Source of the DNA: Chloroflexota bacterium
Lineage (GTDB): Bacteria; Chloroflexota; UBA6077; SHYK01
DNA: 45,983 nucleotides
Assembly (NCBI GenBank): GCA_035652535.1
Contig: DASRDP010000098.1
Coordinates: forward strand, 1-45,983
Reading direction: 5' to 3'
Shown: positions 26,397 to 34,695 of the stretch, piece by piece
Layout of the letters: each line of letters opens with the position of its first letter
Numbering within the stretch: position 1 is the stretch's first letter
The notes under the pieces: model-generated
The model's input: the letters and a program-made list of their open reading frames with translations, nothing else
What the model was told of the DNA's origin: nothing
Database searches by the model: none
Made by a program: the position numbers and the translations under genes

Positions 26397-28118
26397 ATGA
26401 CGCTCTTGGCTCGCCCCGGCTGGGTCTGGGGCCTCTTGGCCATCGTTTTCCTCACTGCGTGCAGCGTCCCCGCGGCTCAACCGCCGTCCTCGCCATCCGG
26501 CTCGACCGGCGCTCCGGCGTCCCGAACGCCGAAGCGGATCGTCGGCGCAATCTTCGGCAATCCGAATAACATCGTCTCTCGCATGAACAACGCGCAGGTG
26601 ACGGTTCCCGGGGCTGGAACCATCGAACAGCTCGTCAACGCTGGTCTTGGCGACGTCGACGGTGACGGAAAGATCCGACCGCAGCTCGCGGAGGCGATCC
26701 CTTCCACGGAGAATGGCCTCTGGAAGCTGTTCCCCGACGGGCAGATGGAGACCAGATGGAACATCAAGCCAAATGCCAAGTGGCAGGACGGAACGCCCGT
26801 CACCGCGTCGGACTTTGTCTTTACCACAACCGTGGACCAGGACACCGACCTGCCCATCCTGAGGAACGCCGGCTACCAGTCGGTCGAGGCCGTGCTTGCG
26901 CCTGACCCCAGCACCGTCGTTGTCCGCTGGAAGCAGCCGTACATCGATGCCGACACGATGTTTACAAGCCAGTCGACGACGGCGTTCGGGCTCCCGCTTC
27001 CGAGGCACCTGCTCGAGGAGGCCTACACCGCTGACAAAACCAGCTTCCTGTCTCTGCCCTACTGGACGACGGACTACGTCGGAACTGGCGCCTACTCGGT
27101 CGCCGAGTTCGTGCCCGGAAGCCACGTCCTGTTTCGCGCGGTGGACACGTACGTCGCCGGGCGGCCAAAGATCGACGAGATCGAGGTGCGCTTCATCCAG
27201 GACCTGAACGTCATCATTACAAATCTTATGAGCGGTGCGGTCGACCTCACATTCGGCCGTGGGTTCTCCATCGAGCAAGTCCTCGAGGTTCGCCAGCAAT
27301 GGCAGGAGGGTAGGGCGGAGGTTACGCCGCGCGCGTGGATCGTGATCCATCCGCAGTTCATGAACCCAACGCCGCCGATCATCAGCGACGTCCGGTTCCG
27401 GAAGGCCATGATGTATGCCACCGACCGGCAGCAGCTGATGGACACGCTGGAGGGTGGGTTCACCAGTGTGGCGCACGCATATCTTGGCCCAAGCGAGCCC
27501 GAGTACAACGAAGTGGCCGACGCGGCGGTCAAATATGAATTCGATCAACGGAAAGCCGGGCAGATGCTGGAGGAGCTGGGCTACACCAAGGGCTCGGACG
27601 GCATGTACCGAGACGCGAGCAATCAGCGTCTCAGCGTCGAGATGCGCACGTACGGCATCCGCGTGTCCGACGACGCCACGGTGAGTATTGCCGATGCCTG
27701 GACGCGGTTCGGCGTGGCGACCGATCCGCTGATCGTGCCGCCCCAGCGCATCACGGATCGGGAGTACATGGCGACGTTCCCGTCGTTCCTCATGTACCGC
27801 CAGCCAAATGCGGCCAGCGATCTCGGACGGCTCAGGGGCCCCCTTGCGCCGACGGCCGAGACAAAATTCGTCGGCAGCAATTACGCACGCTACGTGGACC
27901 CCGAGTTCGACAGCATTATCAACCGATTCCTTACGACAATTCCGCGTCAGGAGCGCATCCAGATCCTTCGCGACGCGGTCCGATACATCTCAGACAACCT
28001 GAACCTCATGGGGCTCTTCTACGACGCGGAAATCTCGTTCTTCAACAACCGGCTCGTCAACGTGAACGCTCGCGAGACGCGCGTCTGGGACATCCAGAGC
28101 TGGGACACCAGGAGCTAA
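26397..28118 (+). CDS. ABC transporter substrate-binding lipoprotein, family 5
   Basis: A 573-residue binding protein. The signal peptide ends in the lipobox LTAC (Cys about residue 22), followed by a Pro/Ser-rich linker. It is of the same subfamily as 11740 and 18981: 'METRWNIKPNAKWQDGTPVTASDFVF', 'GTGAYSVAEF', 'IEVRFIQDLNVIITNLMSGAV' and a C-terminus 'WDIQSWDTRS'. It follows the oxygenase at 25067 and precedes the extradiol dioxygenase, so it closes the uptake/oxidation/cleavage cluster. No permease is nearby. Confidence 0.9.
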   Translation: MTLLARPGWVWGLLAIVFLTACSVPAAQPPSSPSGSTGAPASRTPKRIVGAIFGNPNNIVSRMNNAQVTVPGAGTIEQLVNAGLGDVDGDGKIRPQLAEAIPSTENGLWKLFPDGQMETRWNIKPNAKWQDGTPVTASDFVFTTTVDQDTDLPILRNAGYQSVEAVLAPDPSTVVVRWKQPYIDADTMFTSQSTTAFGLPLPRHLLEEAYTADKTSFLSLPYWTTDYVGTGAYSVAEFVPGSHVLFRAVDTYVAGRPKIDEIEVRFIQDLNVIITNLMSGAVDLTFGRGFSIEQVLEVRQQWQEGRAEVTPRAWIVIHPQFMNPTPPIISDVRFRKAMMYATDRQQLMDTLEGGFTSVAHAYLGPSEPEYNEVADAAVKYEFDQRKAGQMLEELGYTKGSDGMYRDASNQRLSVEMRTYGIRVSDDATVSIADAWTRFGVATDPLIVPPQRITDREYMATFPSFLMYRQPNAASDLGRLRGPLAPTAETKFVGSNYARYVDPEFDSIINRFLTTIPRQERIQILRDAVRYISDNLNLMGLFYDAEISFFNNRLVNVNARETRVWDIQSWDTRS

Positions 28119-28157
28119 CGCGTCCGCAATAGGGCGGTTTCAGAAAGGAAGCTCGAC

Positions 28158-29123
28158 ATGGGCAGGATCGTCGCCGCACTGGCATCGTCCCACGCATTTG
28201 CGCTCGAGGACCCGTCCCGATGGGATGCCGGCCGAGCGCGGAACCGCGCGATGTACGCGCGAAGGTATGGCGTGGAGCCACCCAACCACCCGCAGATCGC
28301 GGCCGAGACGCTCGAGTCGAACCAGGCACGCTATGCCCATATTCGTGATGCCTTCGCTGCTTCGCGACAGAAGCTGGCAGAAGTGAAGCCTGACGTCCTG
28401 TTGTTCATTGGCGATGACCAGAATGAGAACCTTACCGAGGACAATCTACCGCAGGTGGCAATCTACCTGGGAGACCACTTCCTCGCCGGGAGCCGGGACC
28501 CAGCTGTTCAGCCACTGCGCTATGAGTGTGCGCCAGCTGTCGCGAGAGCTATCCTCACGCACTGCGTCGAGTCGGACATCGACATGGCGTCCATCGCAAA
28601 GCTACCAGGGGACGTGCTCAAGGCGCATGCGTTCGGTCCGGTGCTGCGCGTCGTCGACCCCGAAGCCCGCGTCCCGGTCATTCCGATTTTCGTGAACGCG
28701 ATCCACGTGCCCGCGCCGACGCCCGCCCGCTGCTACTATCTCGGGGAGACGCTCCGCAGCGCGGTAGAGCAGCTCCCGGGGGATCTGCGTGTCGCGGTCT
28801 ATGCCAGCGGCGGCCTCAGCCACTTCACCGGGGGCTACCCCTGGAAGCACTATGAGGGACCTTTCGGGTATGGGTCGATCAGCGAGTCGTTCGACCACTG
28901 GCTGATCGAGCGCATGAACGCCGGCGACGGGCGCGCCCTTGCCGAGATCACGAACAAAGAGATCATCGCCAACGGCGAGATCGAGCTGCGAAGCTGGATC
29001 ACCATGCTCGGTGCCATAGGAGACGCACGCCCGGAGCGACTGGTCTACGAGCCGTTCTACCAGGGCATTATGGGCATGGGAGTCGGCTGCTGGGATCTCC
29101 ATGCCTCGACGGGCTCCGTGTGA
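28158..29123 (+). CDS. LigB-type extradiol ring-cleavage dioxygenase
   Basis: A 321-residue protein of the class III extradiol dioxygenase family (protocatechuate 4,5-dioxygenase beta subunit type). The N-terminal 'ALASSHAF' supplies the first iron His (about residue 12). The region 'LLFIGDDQNENL' lies where a second His is often found, but Gln stands there. 'ASGGLSHF' contains the likely catalytic His. The C-terminal 'YQGIMGMGVG' is typical of the group. AAGGAAG lies upstream of the ATG. It would open a catechol-type ring made by the preceding oxygenases. No alpha subunit (LigA) gene is seen. Confidence 0.82.
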   Translation: MGRIVAALASSHAFALEDPSRWDAGRARNRAMYARRYGVEPPNHPQIAAETLESNQARYAHIRDAFAASRQKLAEVKPDVLLFIGDDQNENLTEDNLPQVAIYLGDHFLAGSRDPAVQPLRYECAPAVARAILTHCVESDIDMASIAKLPGDVLKAHAFGPVLRVVDPEARVPVIPIFVNAIHVPAPTPARCYYLGETLRSAVEQLPGDLRVAVYASGGLSHFTGGYPWKHYEGPFGYGSISESFDHWLIERMNAGDGRALAEITNKEIIANGEIELRSWITMLGAIGDARPERLVYEPFYQGIMGMGVGCWDLHASTGSV

Positions 29124-29562
29124 GGGATTTTCGTAGGGCCCCTCGTGCCGAACCCGGTGCGCAGTGACCCCGAGATCAACGCGATGCTCGGGGGCGGGGC
29201 GGTCCACGGGAATGGGATGACGAGCCACATCGGCGGTGCGCAGGGCCTCGTCAGCGATCAGACCGGCACGTCAGCCACGCGCTGGGTGGGCAACAATCGC
29301 GGCGGAAGGACAAGCCCAGACTGCGATCTTTCGTCGGAGAGAACATCCGTGAATGGGACCTCACTTCTCATACGTAGGACGGCTGAGCGGAGACGGTAGC
29401 GATCCGCACGCCGGCATCACCTAGGACCTAGGTCCGCCGTCCGATAGCCCGATGTCCGCGGCCCGACGCGATTTTGGCACGCGTTGGGGGCCATGCAAGT
29501 TCGGGGGATCACGACGCCTCGGACGTGTGGCTGCGCTATGAGCGCCATGGAAGCCACCGGGA
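29124..29562. other. junction between catabolic region and fluoride island, no firm gene
   Basis: No recognised gene was found. A GTG-started frame at 29145-29399 reads 'PEINAMLGGGAVHGNGMTSHIGG' at first, which is protein-like, and then degrades into Arg/Thr-rich sequence. It has no ribosome site and matches no family I know. The stretch also contains a 12-nt palindrome at 29424-29435 and runs of GTCCG-like repeats. It marks the change from aromatic catabolism genes to riboswitch-controlled genes. Confidence 0.4.
29424..29435. repeat. 12-nt palindrome GGACCTAGGTCC
   Basis: This perfect palindrome is nested in a larger inverted repeat (ACCTAGG at 29419-29425 and CCTAGGT at 29427-29433). It could be an operator or a chance site; no neighbour gene points to a binding protein. 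Confidence 0.25.
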
Positions 29563-29592
29563 TTGCCTGGCAGCCGAGGAGCACGGTACCAT
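29563..29592 (+). promoter_or_regulatory. promoter of fluoride riboswitch 1
   Basis: TTGCCT (29563-29568) and TACCAT (29587-29592) are 18 nt apart. They would start transcription near 29600, a few bases before the aptamer P1 stem, as expected for a riboswitch leader. Confidence 0.5.
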
Positions 29593-29606
29593 TGTAAAGA
29601 GACTCA

Positions 29607-29677
29607 TCGCGATGAAGCTCGCGAGGATGCGCGCCAGCGCAGCCGAACCGTCAGCCCCTGACTGATGGCTTCTACTG
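29607..29677 (+). promoter_or_regulatory. fluoride riboswitch 1 (crcB RNA aptamer)
   Basis: P1 is TCGCG (29607-29611) pairing with CGCGA (29620-29624), closing the loop ATGAAGCT. The loop's GAAGCT pairs with GGCTTC at 29667-29672, giving the pseudoknot that defines this RNA. The 3' core CTGATGGCTTCTACTG matches the known fluoride aptamer consensus (compare CUGAUGGCCUCUACUG of Thermotoga). Its last bases are also the 5' arm of a terminator, so fluoride binding should let transcription continue into the genes at 29730-30984. Confidence 0.9.
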
Positions 29678-29707
29678 TCCACGGGTGTGGTCAGTGGAGG
29701 CCTTTTT
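29667..29707 (+). terminator. riboswitch 1 expression platform (intrinsic terminator)
   Basis: GGCTTCTACTG (29667-29677) pairs over its full length with CAGTGGAGGCC (29692-29702), followed by TTTTT. The 5' arm is the aptamer's pseudoknot strand, so aptamer and terminator are mutually exclusive. Confidence 0.9.
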
Positions 29708-29729
29708 GTTGCTCCTCGAACGGTCCGCG

Positions 29730-30092
29730 ATGGTGAGTGATCCCGCCGCTGCCCGGCTAGAGTCCCTCCTCGATCGGCGGGGGCGCATCGTCTGCGCCGC
29801 AGCAGACGACTGGGGGATCCGTGCGATCATACATCTTCTCGCCGACATAGTTACTGATCCCCACATTCGGATCCGCCTTGGCGCGGCCCTTGGGTTTTGC
29901 CCAGCGCACATATGCCGCATTCACGAGGCTGCACGCACGCGGACTGGCGATCTCCGCCGCTGTGTGATGCGAGCGCGAGATTGGTCAGAGGGGATCGCCG
30001 TCCGCCTAGAGCACGCACTTCCGAAGGGTCACGCAGCGCGGGACCTCAGCGCGCGCCTAGGCCCAGTCACACCGAGGACGTTCGAGCGATGA
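29730..30092 (+). CDS. hypothetical protein, fluoride-riboswitch controlled
   Basis: A protein of about 120 residues that I do not recognise. It is mostly helical by composition, with 'GFCPAH' near residue 52 carrying its most notable Cys and His, and an Arg-rich C-terminus. The first ATG after the riboswitch terminator was taken as the start; it has no strong ribosome site, and TTG codons at 29706 or 29709 or a GTG at 29733 are possible. Its stop overlaps the next start by four bases (ATGA). Expression should be switched on by fluoride because the terminator lies 23 nt upstream. The function is unknown. Confidence 0.55.
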   Translation: MVSDPAAARLESLLDRRGRIVCAAADDWGIRAIIHLLADIVTDPHIRIRLGAALGFCPAHICRIHEAARTRTGDLRRCVMRARDWSEGIAVRLEHALPKGHAARDLSARLGPVTPRTFER

Positions 30093-30337
30093 CCTGGCAA
30101 ACGTCCCTCACCCTTGGATTGATCTTTAGCACGATCGCCGGCAGCATGGCGTTCTTGATTACCTATGACGAATACAGCCGACACCAAATGCTGTCGCGAG
30201 GCGACGTCATGAAACATTCGGTGCAGGCTGCGGCCGTCGCCATGTTCTTCTTCATCGGGCTGTCCCTGGTTGCGGGTGCATGGTTGGGCTCCATCGTCCA
30301 GAGCGCGGGGCCTCTACCTACCGGAAATGTGAAATGA
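30089..30337 (+). CDS. small membrane protein with two predicted helices
   Basis: An 82-residue protein coupled to the previous gene by an ATGA overlap. Two hydrophobic segments are visible, about residues 6-25 ('LTLGLIFSTIAGSMAFLI') and 48-70 ('AVAMFFFIGLSLVAGAWLGSIV'), joined by a short charged loop. I recognise no family. Its size and two helices fall short of a Fluc/CrcB protein (four helices, about 125 residues, with conserved Asn and Phe motifs), so it should not be called crcB. It is placed on the fluoride-controlled transcript. Confidence 0.6.
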   Translation: MTWQTSLTLGLIFSTIAGSMAFLITYDEYSRHQMLSRGDVMKHSVQAAAVAMFFFIGLSLVAGAWLGSIVQSAGPLPTGNVK

Positions 30338-30396
30338 CAAGTCTCTGCGTCGAAACCTCAAGGTAATCGAGCAGCAGGCTCAGGGAGAAGCTTCGA

Positions 30397-30984
30397 ATGG
30401 CCATAACGAACCAAACCAACGCCCAGGCCGACGTATGTCACGTGCAAATTGATCTCCCGTCCGAGGTCTACGAGCGTGCGTGCGAGCTTGCGTCGCGCGA
30501 GAGATGGCCGGAGCCCGAGGTCTGGTTAACGCTCATCAGCTACGGCCTTGCCTACCTCGAGGGGGAGCGAGAACTGAGCCGGCTCAACCGAGGAGATCCC
30601 GACCTGCGCGCCGAGGTCGAGCGCTTCCACGCCCAGGCGATGCAGCTTGACAGCGCCTACTCGGTCATGAAGTTCCGGGCCTTCGAGCTCGCAAAGCTCG
30701 TGAAGGTGCTCGAAATGAATATCGCGGGACTCCGCGGCGAAAACGAGCTGGCGAAGCATCGGCTGGCCATGTTCCGGGCGGACGAGCAACGCCTGAAAGC
30801 AGAAATGGCGGTGCTGCGCGCCCAGGTGGCTTCCATCCCAACGGAGAACGAGCGGGCCCCACGCGTTTCCGACCAGCCAGAATCATCTGCACACGGGCTG
30901 GTCTCATGGCTACGCCGTTGGCTCGGGCCCCGCTCACTCGGTGCCGCAGTCCACAGCAGGATCCAGCGGCCTGACCAGACCTGA
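30397..30984 (+). CDS. hypothetical protein with coiled coil
   Basis: A 195-residue protein of unknown family. An N-terminal part of about 60 residues ('VQIDLPSEVYERACELASRERW') resembles the start of ribbon-helix-helix or similar small DNA-binding domains. A long charged helical stretch at about residues 85-150 ('ENELAKHRLAMFRADEQRLKAEM') looks like a coiled coil. The C-terminus is Arg-rich. AGGGAGAAG lies upstream of the ATG. It is 59 nt after the membrane protein and probably on the same transcript. Confidence 0.6.
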   Translation: MAITNQTNAQADVCHVQIDLPSEVYERACELASRERWPEPEVWLTLISYGLAYLEGERELSRLNRGDPDLRAEVERFHAQAMQLDSAYSVMKFRAFELAKLVKVLEMNIAGLRGENELAKHRLAMFRADEQRLKAEMAVLRAQVASIPTENERAPRVSDQPESSAHGLVSWLRRWLGPRSLGAAVHSRIQRPDQT

Positions 30985-31137
30985 GAAAGGGACGATCCAT
31001 CGCCAACTCGGAACCCCGCCGGTCACATGCTGTTGTCAAGCGCGATGCCGATTGGTGATCGGACGCCGTTCGCCCGCGGGCAGTGTCGGTTAGCCAGCCT
31101 TGGGACGGGCTGCGGCCCACCCGATCGTTTCTGCCGA

Positions 31138-31326
31138 GTGGATCCGCGGCGAGGTCCGCTGGGGCGGCCGGAGCGCGAAATCGTGGGCTTCCTAAGGGCC
31201 GAGCGGGTTGACCTGGTCGCGCTCGCGGCTAAGCGGCATGCCGAGCCGGGACCCCGATAAGTCGGCAGGGTAGCGCGGTTCGTACTCGATCACGCGCCCC
31301 GCGCCGTGCTCCTCGCTCGTGGCTAG
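31138..31326 (+). pseudogene. remnant of a universal stress protein C-terminus
   Basis: The frame reads 'RPEREIVGFLRAERVDLVALAAKRHAEPG', then an in-frame TAA at 31258-31260, then 'VGRVARFVLDHAPRAVLLARG' and a second stop. This matches the last third of UspA proteins (compare 'STADRLVDHAPCCVLVER' at 40756-41211). The N-terminal part is gone. The surrounding stretch, 30985-31428, holds no other gene that I can support. Confidence 0.6.
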
Positions 31327-31428
31327 CTAGGATGGTGGGGCCCACATCACCACCTTCGACTTGTGCTGCTCATCAAGTTGTCCCGATGCGAAGCGTGATC
31401 GCCGCCTCAGACGAAAGGCATTGCTCGG

Positions 31429-31434
31429 TATACT
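31429..31434 (+). promoter_or_regulatory. -10 element of fluoride riboswitch 2
   Basis: TATACT lies 11 nt before the aptamer. The -35 position (about 31406) is a poor match. Confidence 0.45.
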
Positions 31435-31444
31435 CTGTTGCAGA

Positions 31445-31513
31445 GGGCGATGAAGCTCGCCCAGCCCGCCAGGGCGGACCGCCGGCTGTTTCCTGCCGGC
31501 TGATGGCTTCTAA
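31445..31513 (+). promoter_or_regulatory. fluoride riboswitch 2 (crcB RNA aptamer)
   Basis: P1 is GGGCG (31445-31449) with CGCCC, enclosing ATGAAGCT; GAAGCT can pair with GGCTTC at 31505-31510. A second stem, GCCGGC pairing with GCCGGC (31481-31486 and 31495-31500), precedes the conserved TGATGGCTTCTA. The variable arm between P1 and P2 is its own hairpin. It controls the MutS-like gene pair. Confidence 0.9.
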
Positions 31514-31547
31514 CGCGCGCGTTCTGCCGTGCGGTGGGAGCTTTTTT
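31506..31547 (+). terminator. riboswitch 2 expression platform
   Basis: GCTTCTA (31506-31512) pairs with TGGGAGC (31535-31541). An inner stem follows after one A/G mismatch, and then TTTTTT. This rules out the GTG at 31534 as the start of the next gene, because it lies inside the terminator. Confidence 0.8.
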
Positions 31548-31590
31548 GTGTGCTCGCGTCTGCAAAGAGCAAGTTCGCCGAGGCTGTCCG

Positions 31591-33126
31591 GTGACCTGCT
31601 GCAGCATCTTGTTTAAAGATGTCAACCAGGCGGCCGGGCTGGGCGAACTGGGCGCCCCTGCCTGTTTTCGCGATCTGAATCTCGACCAAGTGGTCGAGGC
31701 GATCGTCGCTGGCCGTGAGGAATACGCGCTCGAGCCGTTCTTCTCCGCACCGCTGCGGGACGTCGATGCGATCACCTACCGGCACGAAGTCTTCCGCGAC
31801 CTCGAGCGTCAGCCCGTGTGGGACAGCATCATGGCATTCGCTCGCGCCATGCTCGCCATGCGGGAGCACCTAGCCCAGGCCGACAAGCTCTACTACAAGT
31901 ACCAGAAGGAAAGCTGGTTCTTGGACGCGGTGTCGATTTACACCAAAGCCGTCACTGGCCTCCGGGCGGGGTTGACCGGGGCTCCCATCGCATCACGCGG
32001 TCTTGTCGCCTTCGAGGAATACCTCTCGGGCTATGTCGGATCCACACCATTCGCCTCGCTGGTCGGTGACGCAAACGACCTGCAGGATGAGTTCGCGCGG
32101 ATCGCCTATTGTCTCCAAATCGAGGGCGACCGTATCACTGTAAGCAGGCATGAGTCCGAAACGGACTATGCGGCAGAAGTGGAGGCCACGTTCCAGAGGT
32201 TTCGCCAAGGCGACGTCACAGACTATCGAGCCAAGTTTTCCAGCAGGCCCGAGATGAACCACGTAGAAGCCGGCATTCTAGACAGAGTCGCTCTTCTGTA
32301 CCCCGATCTCTTTCGGGCCTTGGACAGCTTCTGCGATCGCCATAGCGAGTATGTGGACCAAACCATCGCCAGATTCGATCGAGAGATTCAGTTCTATGCG
32401 GCGTACATGGAGTACATGCACCGGTTCACGGCGGCCGGCCTGGCGTTCTGCTATCCGCAGGTGTCAGATCACTCCAAGGAGGTCTCAGCCTGCGAGACCT
32501 TCGACCTCGCCTTGGCCAACCGACTCGTCCCTCAGCGCACCCTGGTGGTGTGCAACGACTTCTCCCTGCAGGATCCGGAGCGGGTGGTCGTCGTGACTGG
32601 CCCGAATCAGGGGGGCAAGTCGACCTTCGCCCGAACCTTCGGGCAACTTCATTATCTGGCCAGCCTCGGTTGTCCGGTGCCCGGCAAAAGGGCCAGGCTC
32701 TTCGTATTCGATCAGCTGTTCACGCACTTCGAGCGCGAGGAGCAGCTCGCGAGCCTGCGGGGGAAGCTCGAGGATGATCTCGTGCGAATTCACGACATTC
32801 TTACGGCCGCCACTTCGTCCAGCATCATCATTCTGAACGAGATCTTCACCTCGACCACATTCAGAGATGCGCTCTCTCTCAGCACCAAGGTCCTAGGGCG
32901 CATCACGCAGCTGGACTGCCTCTGCGTCTGTGTGACATTTCTGGACGACCTCTCCTCTCTCAGTGCGACCACCGTCAGCATGGTCAGCACCGTGGCGCCC
33001 GACGACCCGGCGGTGCGCACCTACAAGATCGTCCGGCGGCCCGCCGATGGTCGTGCGTATGCGGCTGCCCTGGCCGCGAAGTACGGTCTGAGCTACGCGC
33101 GCTTGAAGGAGCGGATCGCACGATGA
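31591..33126 (+). CDS. MutS-like ATPase 1, fluoride-riboswitch controlled
   Basis: A 511-residue protein carrying the MutS core/lever and ATPase domains but no mismatch-recognition domain. Walker A is GPNQGGKST (residues 337-345). The Walker B region reads 'IILNEIFTSTTF' (N416, E417), where classical MutS has DE. MutS-like genes are a documented member of the fluoride riboswitch regulon. The GTG at 31591 was chosen because GAGG lies 7 nt upstream and earlier codons fall in the terminator; the protein then starts with the hydrophobic strand 'CCSILF'. It overlaps the second MutS-like gene by four bases (ATGA), which suggests a heterodimer made in equal amounts. What it does under fluoride stress is not known. 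Confidence 0.88.
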   Translation: MTCCSILFKDVNQAAGLGELGAPACFRDLNLDQVVEAIVAGREEYALEPFFSAPLRDVDAITYRHEVFRDLERQPVWDSIMAFARAMLAMREHLAQADKLYYKYQKESWFLDAVSIYTKAVTGLRAGLTGAPIASRGLVAFEEYLSGYVGSTPFASLVGDANDLQDEFARIAYCLQIEGDRITVSRHESETDYAAEVEATFQRFRQGDVTDYRAKFSSRPEMNHVEAGILDRVALLYPDLFRALDSFCDRHSEYVDQTIARFDREIQFYAAYMEYMHRFTAAGLAFCYPQVSDHSKEVSACETFDLALANRLVPQRTLVVCNDFSLQDPERVVVVTGPNQGGKSTFARTFGQLHYLASLGCPVPGKRARLFVFDQLFTHFEREEQLASLRGKLEDDLVRIHDILTAATSSSIIILNEIFTSTTFRDALSLSTKVLGRITQLDCLCVCVTFLDDLSSLSATTVSMVSTVAPDDPAVRTYKIVRRPADGRAYAAALAAKYGLSYARLKERIAR

Positions 33127-34646
33127 AGGCGTTCCTGATGTATCCGAACCGAGACTTCGATCTGGGCGCGGAGCTCCCGACGCAGGAAGCGGAGCTCACG
33201 CAGGACTTGGGGCTGGATGTGCTTTTCGATGCGATGGCACTCGGCGACCCGTTCCTGCGTGATGTGGCACGGAAGGCAGTACTGTCCAGCCTCGAGGACC
33301 CGCGCGAGATCGTCTACCGGCAGCGCGTGCTTCGCGACTGCATCGAGCAGTCGACCGTTGTTCGGGAGATCTACGCCATCGCCGTCGAGGCGATCGAGCG
33401 GGAGCGGAAGATCTGGCGCAGTTTCTTGCCATCCCCCGACTCCGTGCTGCACGGCGCGACCGAGGTCCTTGATGGGTTCATGCCCCTGCTGCGAAGGCTG
33501 CGGTCCATCGCCGACGCACACGGCGGGCAGTTCCAATCCGATGGATTTGCCAGGTTCTTTCAGATGGTCCGCACGGAGCTTGACGACGAGTATCTCCAGT
33601 GCGTCGACGATCACCTGAAACGGCTCCGGTTTCGCCATGGCGTGCTGGTCAGCGCCCGGCTAGGCAAGGGGAACAAGGGTGTCGACTACGTGCTGCGGAA
33701 GCCGCGACAGTTCAAGCGGGGATGGTGGCGGTGGCTTCCCTTCCGAGGAAGTTCGCCCCTCACCCTTGTCATCGCGCCCCGCGATGAAGCGGGGACACAG
33801 GCGCTATCCGAGCTGAGGCGCCGGGGCATCAACCTCACGGCCAACGCCGTCGCCCAAGCCGGCGATCACATTCTCAGCTTCTTCGGGATGGTGCGAGCCG
33901 AGCTGGGCTTCTACATCGCCTGTCTCAATCTGCTGAGCCAGTTGATAGCGAAGGGTGAGCCGGTATGTTTTCCCGAGTCTTTGGCAGGAGAGAGACCAAT
34001 GCTCTCTGGCCGCGGGCTGTACGACGTCTGCCTCAGTCTGCGCATGCGAGGCAGGGTCGTCGGCAATGATCTGGATGCCGATGACATGCGACTGGTCGTG
34101 ATCACTGGCGCGAACCAGGGTGGGAAGTCGACGTTCCTGCGAAGCGTGGGCCTCGCCCAGCTGATGATGCAGTGCGGCATGGTTGTGGCAGCCGAGCGGT
34201 TCCGTGCCAACACCTGTGCCGGCGTCTTCACGCACTTCAAGCGCGAGGAAGATCCGACGATGGAGAGCGGGAAGCTGGACGAAGAGCTCGGCAGGATGAG
34301 CAAGATCGCCGACCGGGTGACCCCGCACGGCATGGTCCTCTTCAACGAGTCGTTCGCGGCGACGAACGAACGCGAGGGCGCCGAAATTGCCAGCGGTATC
34401 ATCCGGGCACTGTTAGATGCGAACGTCAAGGTTTTCTTCGTGACCCACTCGTTTGAACTGGCGCACTACTGGTACGGCGAGGAGCGAGACGTCGGGCGCT
34501 TCTTGCGAGCTGACCGGCTAGCCGATGGGACCCGGACCTTTCGACTGGTCGAGGGTGAGCCTTTGCCCACCAGCCACGGTGAGGACCTCTACCGGCGCAT
34601 CTTCGAGGAGGGAGAGGGCGTCGCGCCGGTGACCCTCCGCGCGTGA
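33123..34646 (+). CDS. MutS-like ATPase 2, partner of the preceding gene
   Basis: A 507-residue MutS-family protein, again without the mismatch-binding domain. The start 'MKAFLMYPNRDFDL' is characteristic of this non-canonical group. Walker A is GANQGGKST (residues 329-337). The Walker B region is 'MVLFNESFAATNEREG' (N408, E409), followed by 'FFVTHSFELAHYW' with the switch His. Both partners having NE instead of DE suggests a subfamily rule rather than a damaged site. It overlaps the first MutS-like gene by four bases and is therefore under the same fluoride control. Confidence 0.9.
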   Translation: MKAFLMYPNRDFDLGAELPTQEAELTQDLGLDVLFDAMALGDPFLRDVARKAVLSSLEDPREIVYRQRVLRDCIEQSTVVREIYAIAVEAIERERKIWRSFLPSPDSVLHGATEVLDGFMPLLRRLRSIADAHGGQFQSDGFARFFQMVRTELDDEYLQCVDDHLKRLRFRHGVLVSARLGKGNKGVDYVLRKPRQFKRGWWRWLPFRGSSPLTLVIAPRDEAGTQALSELRRRGINLTANAVAQAGDHILSFFGMVRAELGFYIACLNLLSQLIAKGEPVCFPESLAGERPMLSGRGLYDVCLSLRMRGRVVGNDLDADDMRLVVITGANQGGKSTFLRSVGLAQLMMQCGMVVAAERFRANTCAGVFTHFKREEDPTMESGKLDEELGRMSKIADRVTPHGMVLFNESFAATNEREGAEIASGIIRALLDANVKVFFVTHSFELAHYWYGEERDVGRFLRADRLADGTRTFRLVEGEPLPTSHGEDLYRRIFEEGEGVAPVTLRA

Positions 34647-34656
34647 GGCGGATTGC

Positions 34657-34685
34657 TGATGCGGGATCCGCCGCGGTGCTATGAT
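34657..34685 (+). promoter_or_regulatory. promoter of fluoride riboswitch 3
   Basis: TATGAT (34680-34685) is a good -10 box about 11 nt before P1. A weak -35 (TGATGC, 34657-34662) sits 17 nt upstream. Confidence 0.45.
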
Positions 34686-34695
34686 AGATGTGAGC

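Noticed and set aside
30089-30337. The two-helix membrane protein as CrcB/Fluc.
   Set aside because: It is too short, with two rather than four helices and none of the conserved Fluc motifs that I could see.
31534-31590. An upstream GTG start for the first MutS-like gene.
   Set aside because: The codon lies inside the riboswitch terminator stem; the GTG at 31591 has a ribosome site and fits the family start.
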